Source: Ciona savignyi
Lineage: Eukaryota; Chordata; Ascidiacea; Phlebobranchia; Cionidae
Assembly: GCA_000149265.1 (NCBI GenBank)
Contig: CH003407.1
Location: forward strand, 1,262,042 to 1,326,041
Direction of reading: 5' to 3'
DNA: 64,000 nucleotides
The notes below the pieces were generated by a model that had not been told where the DNA came from, made no database searches, and was given only the letters and a program-made list of their open reading frames with translations. A program made the position numbers and the translations under genes. Below are positions 1 to 13,600 of the stretch, in pieces. How positions within the stretch are numbered: position 1 is the first letter of the stretch; each line of letters opens with the position of its first letter.

Positions 1-1992
1 AAATTTTAAATTTTTATTACAATATTAGAATTTATTTACATATTTTTTATTTCTAGATTAATCCAACACTTAAAAACAACCAAAGTTTAAATAACAGTAT
101 CGCAAAAATAAAAGGATTAAGCATATAGGCAGGATCATAATGTTATGCGCAACAGTTTAAGTAACTTAATCAATATTTGATAACAGATTTATCAGTGGCC
201 AATTTGAACTTATGGGGGTAATGATAAAACAATTTCATATTTTGATGAGAAAATTTTAATATCTGTGATACCTGTTAAAATTATTTAGTTACATAACAAA
301 GTAGATTGTTCAATATTAATCCCTGTAGTGACATCACTAACCACAGCATATACAAACAGAGCAGTAACAGCCTGAGGGGCCAAGATCATATTTCTGAGAT
401 ATCTTTAGTTTTGTTATTCGAAAACATTAGCGGAAAATTTTCGATTGTTGGAAATTCCACTATTATCAAAATTAGATTTCCCATAACAGCCTTTCTGGTT
501 GTTTACTTAAAAAAATAAATTTTAAAACAAATTAAATTGGTGTGGTATTTATTAAATTATATTATCTGAATAAATAACTTGACTGATTAAAATACTCAAC
601 AGGTAATCCCAAAAATACTTGTTTAATAAATAATTGTTAATATGAGAAATACAATTGGTGTTGAAATGATAAAAAAAAAACTTTTTTTTGTTAATTTATT
701 AGAATTATTTTCTTAAAAATTTTAATTATAGTGGACAGGTGTAATTCATTAACCGCCAAAAATATTTTGACATCACGGCAAAATACATTGTTTTATATTA
801 GTTTGCCTATATTAATTTTGTTTGCAATTAAAAGCTCCCAAAATCAATTAATTACATTAGCAAATAATTCATTTTTATTTATAATAAGGTAAACATATAT
901 TAAATATGATTATCTAACTAAATTTGTTTATTTAAGATAAATGTCACAGAAAATATGATAAGAGATATATTAATTACATATTATTCTACAAAGATTAAAA
1001 AATATATAAATATAGTTACATCAAAAAAATGCTTAAAAAATTATTTGAAATATAATTAGGTTTAAAATTACAGTGATCGTGCAGAGTATTACTTCTCAAA
1101 AAGTTGTCTTCTTAATCTCTGTCTAATTTACAATAGATGAAGAGTTAACGTCTCTTGAGGGGACGGTATTGATTGGGCTAATGTACATTCTTATTGCAGT
1201 TTATTAGGAAAGCAGCGATTGATTGCCTAAGCATTTAAACAAAGCTAAATTTACTACCTCCGAGTCTTCGCTTACCTTACCAGTGGGTAGAACGTATTGG
1301 AAGACACTTTTTTTTCCAGTTTTTTATAGAGTCGTCTGGTGCATACAAGGAGTAGCCAAATGTAAGAAGTAGAAGTTACAGCTGAGCAGTTTTGAAATTG
1401 GCAAAAATTCATTAATTTGTTTATGCATTTTATAATGCTCAATTTTAAATTTAAATTAATTTAGCGGTTTTTAATTCATACTGGAAGTGCTTTTTTAACC
1501 CTTTACTGGTGTAACCTTCACTTTATGCTTGTCAGTTCTAGTATGGGGGAAATTGGGCATAGAAGGGTCGATTAATATAAATATGTAGTGATTTGGTAAT
1601 GGCAATGGATATGTATGATTTAAGGTACCCCAGTATTAAAATTGATTTTTAACTAATATTTTTTTAAACATTTAACGCTGATATGTCAATTTTACTTTCG
1701 CACACTTTTATATTGCAAATGAAGTCTATCTTTTATAATATACATTTTAAATTGTCATAAAATTTTAGTGATAATATGCAGAGAAAATTGTCATAAAATA
1801 TTAGGGATAATATGCATAAAAAAATTTGAAAATATGCATAGAAAATTGTCCAAAAATATTTGGAAAAAATGCATAGAAAATTGTCATAAAATATTTTAAA
1901 TTATGCATGGAAAGATGTAATAAAATATTTTGAAACCAAAGTTTTCCTAAAAACAGAATAATCTCACCGGATAATAGATAGAGCATATAAGG
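1..1992. other. AT-rich intergenic / upstream stretch
   Basis: No supported gene. The stretch is very AT-rich, with stop codons in all frames beyond about 70 codons. Its right end must contain the 5' UTR and promoter of the zinc transporter that starts at 1993, but I see no clear core promoter motif. Confidence 0.6.
1745..1935. repeat. degenerate ~40-bp tandem repeat just upstream of the ZIP gene
   Basis: A phrase close to 'aaaattgtcataaaatatt' followed by 'atatgcat' recurs about five times with drift. The array ends roughly 60 bp before the start codon at 1993, so it lies in the promoter or 5' UTR of that gene. Confidence 0.6.
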
Positions 1993-4900
1993 ATGGGTTT
2001 GCTGGTCGAAAAACTTGTTCTTCTGCTATTTCTATTTATCCTCGGTTTTGGGGCTGGGCTGGGTCCTTACCTTCTCAGAAATCGATTCCTAGCAGCAAGG
2101 TGGGTTAGTTGTGGGGTTTGAACGGATAACTATTCATTAATTGGACTAAAAATACAAGATGTGTTAACTGACACGACCTATAATAAAATGTGCCACAGTC
2201 AGGTAACTGATGCTATAACAATGTGTCAGAATAAAATTCTACTGATTTACATTAACTTATTAATAATATTAATTAATAATAAAGTATATTATACTGGGTT
2301 CAGGTGAAAATGCTAAATGGCTGATTTACCAAAGGACAAAACTGTCGCTGGCAGGTTTCGATCACAAAATCATTCAGTTGGATAAAAATCGTCAACGGTT
2401 GAAACAGCTGGACAAGTTATAGGATAAGATCCCCGTGAATGGGAAAACCAAGGGGGTTACCACACAGTTAATCGTCAGATCACCTCGCGCCCATCATCGG
2501 GTTGCAGTGAGTTGTATAATTGAGACATTCCTACTATTTGGTAGAACCCATTTATCCGCTGGGTTCAGGCAAAGTCCGTTAAGTGCATTGCCCAAGGACA
2601 CAACCAACTAGCTAGCGACCAGTTTCGTACATAAAACCTATCGGCTGAAGGCCCGCACTGAACCACCAGATTAAACGGTCGGTTATCTTAAGTATATCTG
2701 TGTAAAACAACGATCCTAATAACATGGGCGTTCATCATGAGACAGTATACTCAATGCTTTTGATTGAGCTATAGTACCATATTTATTGTCTAAATGTATT
2801 TCAGTTGAATCATCACACTCATATCTTCTAGGTTAGGTTAGAAGACAACAGTTGTTTTGGCCAATTCTATATATTTAACAAAATACCACTGCTCGTACCT
2901 AAAATCTGTAGTTTCCCTGCTTCCTTTAGGAACCTGGTACTTGGTGCAATCTAGTACAATCTTATACCTATTGCAAAAACCCCACTGCAAGCATTCCAAT
3001 CCATAATCTGGATCGTTGGATCATATCTGGAAAGTGTTAGCACCGTTTGTATTTCCTTATACAATAACTCTTACCCCGATTCCAAAACTAGCTCATATGA
3101 AAGACAGCGAGGTCTTTACCTTGTTTAGTACTAATAAAAAATCAAGCAACAATTTCTAAGTATTTTTTTAAAAAAAGGAGAAAATGGTTAAATAAATTTT
3201 AAATTACTTGAAATTTAAATTTCCAGCGGATTTCGCGATCGACTTGTGAGCTTCCTTAATTGTGTGTCAGCCGGAGTTTTCTTTTCAACTTTCTTCATGC
3301 ATATGTTGCCTGAGGTAGGTATCTTGTACTCTTCATCAAGTTGATCCCCTGCCAATATAAATTAGATTTAAAAATCCAATAAGATTCAATTTTGCTACAG
3401 TTTAAATGTTTTTTTTGATGGTTGATTCATTTAAATCTTTATAGCTGGGAATCAAGGCTAACTAGCCATGAGTATTGAAGTAAACTTTCAGGAAAATTGT
3501 TGGAGCTATTACAGTGTGTAAAAGATTGTGTATAAAATCCTGGTGAATAAAAGATTGATCTACAAGTATCACAGTAAACCTCATGCCCACAGTTTTTAAC
3601 AGTGTGCTGATGTTTGTATCCTTTGCATTAAAACAGATAAAAAACAACAACCCTTTTACCTACATTTTAACTTCACTCATTATGTGAAGATTGTACGATC
3701 ATTTAGTCTGGTGGTTTAGTGCGACGTTTTTCAACCGAATGGTTGCAAGTAAGAAACTGGTCGCAAGCTAGTCGGTTGTGTCCTTGGGCAAGGCACTTAA
3801 TGGACATTGACTGAACCCAGCAGATTAATGGGTTCGACCAAATGTGTATATTGCACACAACACTGCAATAGCTCCAGTAACCCGACAATGGGCGCAAGGC
3901 AATCTATTGATTGTGTGTGTGTTAACCCCCTTGGTTTTTCCATTCACGGGGATAAACATGAATATCCTATCCTATCATATCATATTCCAATAATTATGTG
4001 AAGATTCCAATAATAATCATAGGCTCAGGAAGAGTTTGAAATTGCATTCGGAAGTGAGATTGAATACCCGTTCGCTGGGCTCTTTGTCTCCCTTGGATTC
4101 TTCTTCGTGATGTTTATTGAACAAATTGTTCTCACCTTTTATGGCGACAATGATGGCCATCATCATTCGAAAACAAGTGAGTGATAATGCCCCTCCATTT
4201 TGAAATTGGTTAGACCAATATAATGGATAAACAGACATTTTGCAGTTACGGAAAATAGAGTGGAAAATATGCATTTTCCAGTAAAACAACTTTAACAGAA
4301 AAAATGCATTTTTGCAGTACGACAAATTTAATGAAAAACATGCATTTGCAGTAAGGCTAGTATAATGGAAAAACATGCATTTAACAGTACAACAAATTTA
4401 ATGGTAAACATTAATTTGCAGCAAGACAAATTAAATGAAAAACATGCATTTTTGCAGTACGACAGATATAATGGAAAACATGCATTTTTGCAGTACGACA
4501 AATATAATGGAAAACATGCATTTTTGCAGTACGACAAATATAATGGAAAACATGCATTTGCAGCAAGACAAATTTTTTGGAAAAAAACATGCTTTTTTTA
4601 TTTTACGATTGTATAACTGATTTTATTTTTAAGGTGATTTTGACCTAATTTTGTAAGGTGGTTTTGACCTAATAACCCCTTATAATGTCAACTTTAATGT
4701 ATGATTTGCCTAAAATAGAAAACTTTGATTTATGTTTTGCATACGTCGTATAACTTTAATGTTTGTTTCACATACATTGTGGTGTCCCTATCAAATGAAC
4801 TTATTTACAGTTAAGAACCCACACACCGAAGAGGACCTTGACAGCCCGGAACGACTAAGTTTGACCCAAGCCACTCCCAACTACCAAGCAATGGAAGATG

Positions 4901-6839
4901 GAAAACAAGAAAGCAATGGTCGAAATCGAACCGGCTCAGTCGAAACTGAAGTTATTGCTTCCGGGGATGAAATTGATGTGAAAATAGTTGAAGATACATC
5001 GGAACACAGTCATGGCCACGGAAACCTAACTTCGCATACATCGGTGCGTGCTATTATTCTGCTGTTCGCGTTGTCCACTCATGCCCTGTTTGAAGGACTT
5101 GCTATCGGCCTGCAGAGTTCCACAAACGCATTGCGGACGCTCGTGATCGCTGTTATTATCCATAAGATGGCGCTGGCATTCAGTTATGGAATCAGCCTCG
5201 TCTCAAACAAGTAAGAAAAAGAAAACTCTTTTATTCTATAAAAATTACTATTGCCTTTATGGTACAAAAATTACTATTGCCTTTATGGTACAAAAATTAT
5301 TATTGACTTTATGGTACAAAAATTACTATTGTCTTTATGGTACAAAAATTACTATTGCCTTTATGGTTGCCGCTTATATAATCTATCAATTTCTTTTTGC
5401 TATGTACCATAATAATTTGATGACAAGACAATATTTTCAGCACTTTCTCTTATATTAACTTTAAAAAATATTTTAGCCCAGTCAGAATATATAAAAAAAA
5501 ATAATAAATTATTATGTTGGGATTTAGCATCTGGAAACATATGTCATATAAACCATACAATATATTCCAACCCAAACATTTTTTGCATTCCGAAAATATT
5601 TAACATCATTAAACAATAGATAACTCTTAAAACGTTTTAACCACAAATTCCATTCTAAACCTTCCAGGGCAACTTTGAAATCAGTTTTAACTGCACTTAC
5701 AATCTTCTCCATCATGGCACCGATTGGCATTGCAATCGGAGCGGCGTTAAGCTATGCTAAAAATAAAGACGATGTCACAGATAAAATTGTCGCCGTTGTA
5801 CAGGTATTTTTTCATACTACAATAAATATGTGAATTTCGGTATATTTTTCTAGTTGGCTTATTTTAGGTTTTAAGATGTTTTTACCTCGGTTGAATGAAA
5901 ACAATTTTCTTTATCACAAGGAAGCACTTAGGTTAGAAGAAAAGTTCATTTTTAATTAAAATCTTGGTTTAGGAATAACATATAATACATCTACAGGATG
6001 TCTTATGAATTCTCAAATGACTCTATACCCTGTGGACCCACACACTTTTGATTATTACAATACTGACTGGTTGCTTCAGTTATTCATGAATGTTTAATGA
6101 GTTTCAGCCTTTAATCATTGCAAAGTTTAACGAAGCACTAAATCCCATATGAGCACATTGGTCTATTTGGAACTGTATGTAATGTATGGTCTCAAAAGAA
6201 CTAACTTAGAATTCATATAAAAATTAATGATGGTAAGGTAATTAATCTGGACGTTTATCATGCAAATAGCTTTTAATTTAAGTTTGTTGCTATCATGCCG
6301 TATTATCTATTTTGTAGTTTAAATTGTCTGATTATTCACATAATATAAAATAGCTAATGCAACTAAACCGTAAGCATTGAGTCTAAACCAGACCAACATG
6401 TCCAATAATTCACACAGCATAATTGTATTACTGGGCAGTAAAGCAAGTCACTTTAAATTCCTAGAACTCAGTTATAGCTACAAAACCTTAAACTTGAACA
6501 TCTGATTTAGTTATCCACATACACTAAAAGCTGCAGCACTCAACCTTAGGCAGGAGGTACTAAACACTTAAACAGTAATATCTGTTTAACTTTAACTTAA
6601 AAGTTCTAATTTTTCACATACACTGATAACTCCAGCAGTTCGACCTTGGGCAGAATAACCTTTAATTAATATTTCAGGGATTTGCATCTGGGACATTTGT
6701 GTACGTGATATTCATCGAAATCATTCCCCACGAGTTCACGAACGGTGCAACGGACAGAAGGCTGCTGAAAACAATGTTCATGGCGATTGGGTTCTCAGTA
6801 ATGGCGGGACTGCAGGCGTTACCTCACGAAGAGGAGTAA
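1993..6839 (+). CDS. ZIP family zinc transporter (SLC39A1/2/3-type), 6 exons
   Basis: Membrane importer of zinc (ZIP II subfamily, the SLC39A1/A2/A3 group). Exons 1993-2099, 3227-3314, 4023-4176, 4811-5210, 5668-5803 and 6678-6836 plus the stop join in phase at every GT-AG junction and give 348 residues, close to the usual 310-330. Exon 1 holds the first hydrophobic segment (KLVLLLFLFILGFGAG). TM2 begins FLNCVSAGVFF. The cytosolic loop carries a short histidine stretch (HSHGHG, about 182-187), typical of ZIPs. The metal-site helices are present: HALFEGLAIG at about 207-216 and HKMALAFSYG at about 234-243, then the EIIPHE motif in the last exon. The start ATG is the first in frame before TM1. 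Family assignment is firm; which of SLC39A1, A2 or A3 is closest I cannot say. Confidence 0.93.
2420..2690 (-). repeat. tRNA-headed SINE copy (reverse orientation) in ZIP intron 1
   Basis: Reads from 'ggataagatccccgtgaatggg' to an eroded tRNA-like head at the right. It is a diverged member of the family whose best copy is at 43821-44114. Confidence 0.8.
3705..3986 (+). repeat. tRNA-headed SINE copy in ZIP intron 2
   Basis: Full-length plus-orientation copy: tRNA-like head at the left ('agtctggtggtttagtgcg'), middle 'ccttgggcaaggcactta', and an (ATCCT)n tail at the right ('tatcctatcctatcat'). Confidence 0.85.
4245..4590. repeat. 36-bp minisatellite in ZIP intron 3
   Basis: A unit like 'tttttgcagtacgacaaat' + 'ataatggaaaacatgca' repeats with a 36-bp period, cleanest at 4440-4560 and more degenerate leftwards. 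Because 36 is divisible by three it creates long spurious open frames on both strands. Confidence 0.85.
5236..5370. repeat. ~26-bp tandem repeat in ZIP intron 4
   Basis: Five copies of 'aaaattactattgcctttatggtaca' with minor changes begin about 25 bp after the exon 4 donor at 5211. Confidence 0.85.
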
Positions 6840-7458
6840 AAAACTGATCAGCGATAAAAAAAAATATATTTTTTTTTTCACCCATAATGGGCCATAATAC
6901 ACTTATCAAAATGGTTGTGATACAGGATACCTTGCATCTAAATTTTTCTAAATAATTATGACATGATGTTATTTTTTCACCTAAATACGGATTTTTGTTA
7001 ATAGAATGCAAAAATATAATGATTACCCCTTAAGGATGAGTTTTTACTGTTTACAGCATTTTACGAATTTACTATACCAAAAACAAAGATAAAACTACAA
7101 CTCTCAAACAATTTTAAATCTGTGGCATAATGATACAGTCTATATATACATATTTTTTTATTTTTTTTATACTTAATTGTTAAAGCTGAGATAATAATGT
7201 ATACCAGATCCAACATTGGAAAAATAAAAATAGTTTTTAATGGAAAAGACAAACGCTTTATCAGGTTTGTTGCATATTATAATGCGCTGTACAAATGTGC
7301 TGGTCGTTTTTGCTTGAGCATTTTAAACAAACGGGTGTCCATTTACTGTTGCTTTCATACTTATTTTGAATTAAAATCAAGTAATTTTCTCTGCACTGAT
7401 CCATTTTCTATCCAAAGTACTGTGATGTAATTATCAAGCTGTTTTCCATTGTCTTGTA

Positions 7459-7464
7459 AATAAA
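7459..7464 (+). terminator. polyadenylation signal AATAAA of the ZIP gene
   Basis: AATAAA about 620 bp after the stop codon, followed by T-rich DNA ('tctgcaataattttgttgttttatcg'). It is the first well-placed signal for the zinc transporter transcript; the stretch between the stop and here would be the 3' UTR. Confidence 0.45.
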
Positions 7465-7728
7465 CCTAAAAATCTATTCTGCAATAATTTTGTTGTTTTA
7501 TCGTTCAAATTTTAAATACAACAATCATCATGTCTACCTACTTCCGCATGCTTATATAATATTTACCTACTACTTATTACATCATACTAGCATCACAATC
7601 ATTATTATTCTAACATTTTTTTAAATATTGTTTTCATGTAAAAATACAAGTTAACTAAATTAACCTCTACTTTGGTAACAAAACACTGCTCAGTTGAAAG
7701 CATTGCTGCTTTGTAAAAATACTGTTTT

Positions 7729-7875
7729 GTTGAAAACAGAAATTTAAAAATAACACATCAGAAATATTTTCATCGATAAATGATTTATTAAGGCAGCATA
7801 TTTTTTCACTTAAATTAATAGCTTGTAAAAAGGTGCACACTAAACTACTACAGGTAAAGAAATTTTGCATTGTTC
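7729..7875. repeat. direct repeat, copy 1 (~145 bp)
   Basis: Nearly the same ~145 bp recurs at 8067-8210, about 338 bp downstream. The shared core runs from 'gaaaacagaaatttaaaaat' to 'attaatagcttgtaaaaa' with only a few substitutions. Confidence 0.85.
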
Positions 7876-8066
7876 GAACGTATAGTACTTTGTATGACAC
7901 CACCCATATTTTTTTTACTTCACAATTTTATGGATTTACCAGCTATAATACATCGGTAACTTTTTATCTATCTGTACTTATTCATTTTACATAGTGAACC
8001 ATTTACACATTATAATAATAACGGTAACATACACAGTTTAAAAAACTGATATTAAAAATCGGATTT

Positions 8067-8210
8067 GTCGAAAACAGAAATTTAAAAATAACACAACAGA
8101 AATATTTTTATCGATAAATGATTTATTAAGGCAGCATATTTTTTTACTTAAATTAATAGCTTGTAAAAAGTGCTTACTAAACCACTACATGCAGAGATAT
8201 TTTACATTGT
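8067..8210. repeat. direct repeat, copy 2 (~145 bp)
   Basis: Second copy of the repeat at 7729-7875. It ends about 65 bp beyond the stop codon of the minus-strand microprotein at 8277, so one or both copies may lie in its 3' UTR. Confidence 0.85.
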
Positions 8211-8276
8211 TACATAACTTTTATTTGTTTTGTACAACAATTAAACATCACAACATCAATGTTTTGTATAGCAATT

Positions 8277-8441
8277 TTACACCAATTTTTGCTTGTGCTT
8301 ATGATAAGCTACAGCTGCTGCCCCAATGATCACCACTCCGACAGCACCTGCCACAACAGTGGTCCCAACAACAGCAGCTGCCCCTTCTGCAACCAGGAAC
8401 AGCCAAGTCCCCACTTTTATTGTTAAGGTTGAAGGAGCCAT
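8277..8441 (-). CDS. small Gly/Ala-rich single-pass membrane protein (54 aa), unrecognised
   Basis: Function not recognised. From the ATG at 8441 the frame gives 54 residues: a short N-terminus, a long hydrophobic stretch rich in Ala, Gly and Val (VVGTTVVAGAVGVVIIGAAA), then a basic tail (HKHKQK). The GC content is clearly above the surrounding AT-rich DNA, which argues for coding. I chose this ATG rather than the one 11 codons upstream because a splice acceptor ('ctatatcag', minus strand) lies six bases before it, so the upstream codons are probably intron. The acceptor could receive a 5' UTR exon or a spliced leader. It might also be the last exon of a longer gene. Confidence 0.5.
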   Translation of the reverse strand: MAPSTLTIKVGTWLFLVAEGAAAVVGTTVVAGAVGVVIIGAAAVAYHKHKQKLV

Positions 8442-10676
8442 TGCTCTCTGATATAGGCAAGTTAATGTTTTCAATCAGTGTTCCAAAGAAATGAGGTAAA
8501 AATCTGTTTATTTGGGAATTGTGCGTTCAAAACCTTCAAACAACATAATGATTAATTTATAGAGACATATACCATTTTGGGTATCCAATAACAGTGGTTT
8601 ATAAATTACTATAGGTTTAAATAAATAGTCCTGTTTGTAAATAAAACAAAGGATAAATGCTTTACTCTAGTGTTTTTAAACTACTCTTACTTGCTCTTTC
8701 TTAAACCTGGCTTAATATGTGTGACTAGTTCCTGTTTTTCAAAAGAGGAACTAAAGTTGCTAGTCTAGTTCCCTTTTAAACCAATTTAAAATGTTACCAA
8801 TGTAATAATGTATGGTTGCTCCTACAATAATGTATGGTTGCTCCTAAGTTTGAATATAACAACACCAGAAATGGACCATAATTCACAAATATGTATTAAA
8901 TATTGCAGAAAATAAATAATCTAGAGCAAAATATTATACAGTAGAGTAAATTCTAATACAACTCACAATAAAGATTTTTTTTAGATTTAAAACAGCCATT
9001 CAAAATTCTTAAATGAAACTTTCAAAGTTTAAATGGTTAACAGGATCACTTGATTTTAACTTTCAATTAAATGGTTTGGGTGATGTAGAAGTAATATTTC
9101 AAATATGTGGCCTTTGGCCAATAAATAAATTTTTCTTTGACACTGTTGAAAAAATATGAGGATTACACTGCTATTTGTAAAAACAAAAAGCTCACTTTGG
9201 AGTTACGCAGAAGAAAGAAAAAAACAGCAAAATGTGTTCCTATCGCTATTTCAAAGGGAACCCATAATAACTAAAATCTTGCAAAATGTACTAGATTGCG
9301 CAAAGAGACAAAGTGCAATAAATAAAGTTAACATTTTGTGGTTAACTATTGCAAACACAATAATTTTAACCGAACACAGCAAAAGACTATTGCCTTTATT
9401 AAATGTAACCTAGTGAAATGAGCCAACTGATCTTGAATTACGAATCCAATCTGGCAAAGTCAGATACCACTAAGTTGAGTTGGATTGACCTCTAGCATTG
9501 GTATTTATTTCGACATTCATTTGACGGGCGTTTCAAACGGTGTTTGCAGTATTAAGATTGACGAAGACTTGAAAACCCGACTCTTTTCAAAGAAACGTAA
9601 TATAAATCCCAATTGTTAATGAGACTTTGCAATATTTCGAAATACTCAAAAAGAAAGAAGAGCCTTGGCTTTGCCATTTAGGCTATTATGCATTTTTCGC
9701 ATCCATTTTCCTATTACTGAAGGAATCCATTCCATACAAGCCCCAGTTTACGTCGGACCACCCCATACCTCAAAGTTAGGATCCTTTGCTCTTTAGTGAC
9801 CTCTTGCAGTAGTGACTAGTGGTCATTCTTTTGCTTGTCGGACGAGATTATGACGTAAGACGGACAAACCCACCCTCCGTTCGCAGTTGTGAGTTGTGTT
9901 AAAGATGTGTCGTTCTGAAAAACGAATTTTAAAAATTAAATAATTACATATAAAGTTTAATAGAAATAAAAAATATATCATAAAAGTTTTTTATTTACTA
10001 CAACTGAATTTTAGATTTTTTTATTATATGAATATGTAGTATATGTACATCATACAACAAAATCGTAAAACTAGTTATTCTTATTCATATGTCCAGCCAA
10101 TTTTTTTTTTATTATAAATAAAAACAAAATATGTGCAGTATATGCATGTGTATATAAAATACAATGACCTATGGTTAAAAAATATGCATTTTGGAAAAAT
10201 TTTCATTCTAGCAACTATTAAGAGCCCAGAATGTTCAAAGTGTGCAAAATATTAAATTGTCGAATTTAATTTTTGATTTTTACAGTATTGTTTTTCGTTT
10301 AGGTTTGGAAGCCGCTATATTTATTTATAAACCTTTTTTTAAATGCCGTGTTTTAATGACTGTTCGTTTTCCTGTTCCTGTGTTGTAATTTGCTTCATTT
10401 GCCATTATTTAATACTGGGCAAAAATTGAATAAACCAAAACTAAACTAAGATGAACAATGTTGAATAGTTCATAAAATACATTGCTTTGTTAAAAAATCC
10501 GGCACAGTAACTTTTTTACAACAAGTATCACACATAAATTTCATTTGTAATGTGTCTATTCACTGCCGTGTTTTAACTACTGTAGTTTTGCCGTTTTATC
10601 CTGTCTCCTTAATTTAAAATTATTGTTTTATTCTTCTTTATTGTAACGAAGGAGCGAAAAAATAAACTAAACTAAA
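8442..10676. other. intergenic stretch, no supported gene
   Basis: AT-rich DNA between the microprotein and the 3' end of the PRDM10-like gene. An open frame at 9156-9413 has no supporting features. A less AT-rich island near 9430-9900 contains a CRE-like TGACGTAA near 9851; it could be regulatory, but nothing confirms it. Confidence 0.5.
10627..10642 (-). terminator. two polyadenylation signals of the PRDM10-like gene
   Basis: Read on the minus strand there are two AATAAA hexamers (complements at 10637-10642 and 10627-10632), 35-50 bp after the stop codon at 10677. They support 10677-10842 as the terminal exon. Confidence 0.55.
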
Positions 10677-13600
10677 CTAAACTAAATTATACAAAATCAA
10701 AGAAAAAATAACCTGATTGTGATGGTGATTGTCGTGTAGATAGTCGTTGTTTGTTCCATTAATATCCATTGTGATGTCATCATTAGGAATAATGTTGCTT
10801 TGTGATTGGTGGGTCCCACGTGGGTGAGGGGGGTCCACACATCTGAAATCATTTTTGTCCAACGTGATTGGTTTTAAAACCACATGTTTCTTGAACAGAG
10901 TAACAATTATTACTGAAAAACAACGCCCATAAAAACATCCTAGATTTTAATCGAAAAAAGGGGAATAAATACTCTGTTGCTAAATAAACTTTGTCCAGTT
11001 TTATTGGTTTATAACAACATAAATGATACTTAAACAGAGTTGTTAAGATTGAGAAGCAAGACTTATGTCAGCAGTAAGTTTTAAAAAATGAAACTAATTT
11101 TTTGGATTTTTAATAAAATTTGTCGAACATTGTTACATAGTAAACATTATTACTGAGAAGCAAGACTTTTTCCCTACAAAAACACACATTGATAAGCATT
11201 CAGTTTTGTATCTTTAAATGAAGAATAATTACTCGGATGTTAAATGAAATTTTGTTCTTGGATTAAAATGAATTTTTTAGAACTATATATACAAGTGGAT
11301 TCCGTGCAGTAATTGTGAATAACAAACTACTTGGAATAGATGGTAGGAAATTAACTTTGTACAAACCAAAATATAAATGTATAATGTTTCAGGAAAAAGA
11401 CATAATTATAGTTCTGAACAACAGGCCAATACTTTAAGAAAAAGACATATCTATACTCTGAGAAAAAACACCAATACTTGAGAAATAAGACATACCTATA
11501 CTTTAAAAAGAACTTTTAGTAAATCAAAAATGATCAAGAAAAAACTGAAATTAATCGATTAACCTAAAGTTATGAGAAAACATCACAATATACATCTGTG
11601 TACTCACTGGTATCCCCTGGCGAGACGGTTATCCCTGTCTCTCTCCTCGTTCATTGCTTGCAGCAGGAGTTGCTTGCGTCCGCGTTGGTACGTCATCGGT
11701 AGCGGACGCATGTTCTGCTGCAGAGGTGGGTGTTCATGGGGTGATCATTTGTATACGACGGTGGGTGATAAGTTAAAGTTAGCACCCTTTAAAAGGATGG
11801 TGGTTGGGTGAAAATTTCAAGACAGCACCCTTAAAAACGATGTTGGTGAGAAATTAAACGTAGCACTCTTAAAAATGACGGTGGGTGAAAAATTAAACCT
11901 AGTACTCTTAAAATGACGGTGGGTAAGAAATTAACGTCAGCACGCTTGAAAACTACAGTGGGTGAAAAATTAAACCCAGCGATCTAGAAGACACTCTTAA
12001 TTTATCACAATAACAAAGAATGATGTGTAGAAATTTGATTTAGCATAAACCTGATTAAGCATAAACTTAGTTAAAAAAAATACAATACCCTTTGTGTAAA
12101 GAATCATTATTTAAACATGGTTTAAGCCACAACGCGAACCCAAGATTAAATACTCTGGGTATACTGTTTTGATTTAAAAAAAATATTTTTTTTTTGTTAA
12201 TCTTCATGATAAATGGTTTGGGTATTGTAACACACCAAAAGAAGAGTGGGAACTCCAGGATTTATCCACAGTATTGTCAGGTATCTTATGCACACAGAAA
12301 AGTTTTAAGCCACAGACCTTTTTACCTGATTATTAAGAACTCTATAGTTGTCGTTTGGATTGCTATTTAATCCACCCCCGACGGTTTCAAAATCACTCAG
12401 AATGTCTGTTGTCTGTAAAAAGAATTCTGTGAGATTAACGCCTGCAACGTGCTATGTCCAAAGACACATCTGACTAGCCAGTGGCTGGTTTCCATCCAAC
12501 AACCCTTTTGTATAAACTACCAAGTTTAGCTATGTGGCTGGATTAAGATATCAGTACAAAAAGATGTTTCATTTTCCAAAAATACATTCACTATATAAAA
12601 AAGCAGCTTGTTTAATTTAAAAAACTTGCAGTTATAATTGTAATTGTTTATTTTTTAATAAACTTTTCAATAAAATTTACAATTATCATCAATATATCAC
12701 AATTATTATGTAACAATCGACATACCACGTTATTTACGACATCATCGGTTGTTGTCATGGAAGCCATAAACTGATTGTTCTCGTAGCTGGTTGGCATGGT
12801 AACGGAAACATTCGGACGTAAATAATCGGGCTGGTTTGAGGTGACGTCGACCAAGTGTGTTATGCTGTGCATCTGCTGACAAGGGGGGTAACAATGGGGG
12901 TGTTAGGATAACATGCGCTTTAGATTGGGTTTTGGGAGTAATTGCATCATGTGCTAAGTTAAGTGATTAATAATTAAATGCTTTTTTTTAAATTTACAAA
13001 AAACAGTTGCCTTAAATTAAAGGGAAAATTACAAACAGGTAGTGATGTGACAAATCAATAGGATAACCGAACAAGAACAATTGTTACAAAACGAAAAAAA
13101 TGATATTTAGGTCAGGTAGGATAATAAATCAAAATAGAATAATTTGCTTTCAACATTTTACCCTTATTTTGGATTACTTATTTTACTATTTTTATTTCAG
13201 CCTACTAATGTAGTTTTTTTATCCGAAATAATTATTTAAGCTTTTAAAAGCCTTACCTCGGATATTTGCCGATCCACAATGTACTGATTCGTTGGCGCCA
13301 TCGTGCTGTCAACATGTTCCAGTATATCATGATCTGTGTGTCATAATTACCTTATTAAGTAACAACAACAACAGATCCCAAACAAAAAATCTTAAATAAA
13401 ACGTCTGGTTTTGTACCTTTATACTGTGTTTTTTAACCCTAGAGTAGATAGATAAAAAAAAGTAAAAAACGGAATAAACTTTCTACAAATAAAATGAGGT
13501 GATAAAATATTTTTGAGCATGCAGTGCAGTACACCTGCAAAAAAAAACGTTGCTTCCCATCCACAGGGTTTATAAAACTACCTATTATTTATTTTTTTAA

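Noticed and set aside
3703..4001. Open frames in the SINE at 3705-3986
   Set aside because: The same sequence recurs many times in the window as a non-coding repeat.
4365..4620. Plus- and minus-strand frames of 60-119 codons
   Set aside because: All run through the 36-bp minisatellite in the ZIP intron.
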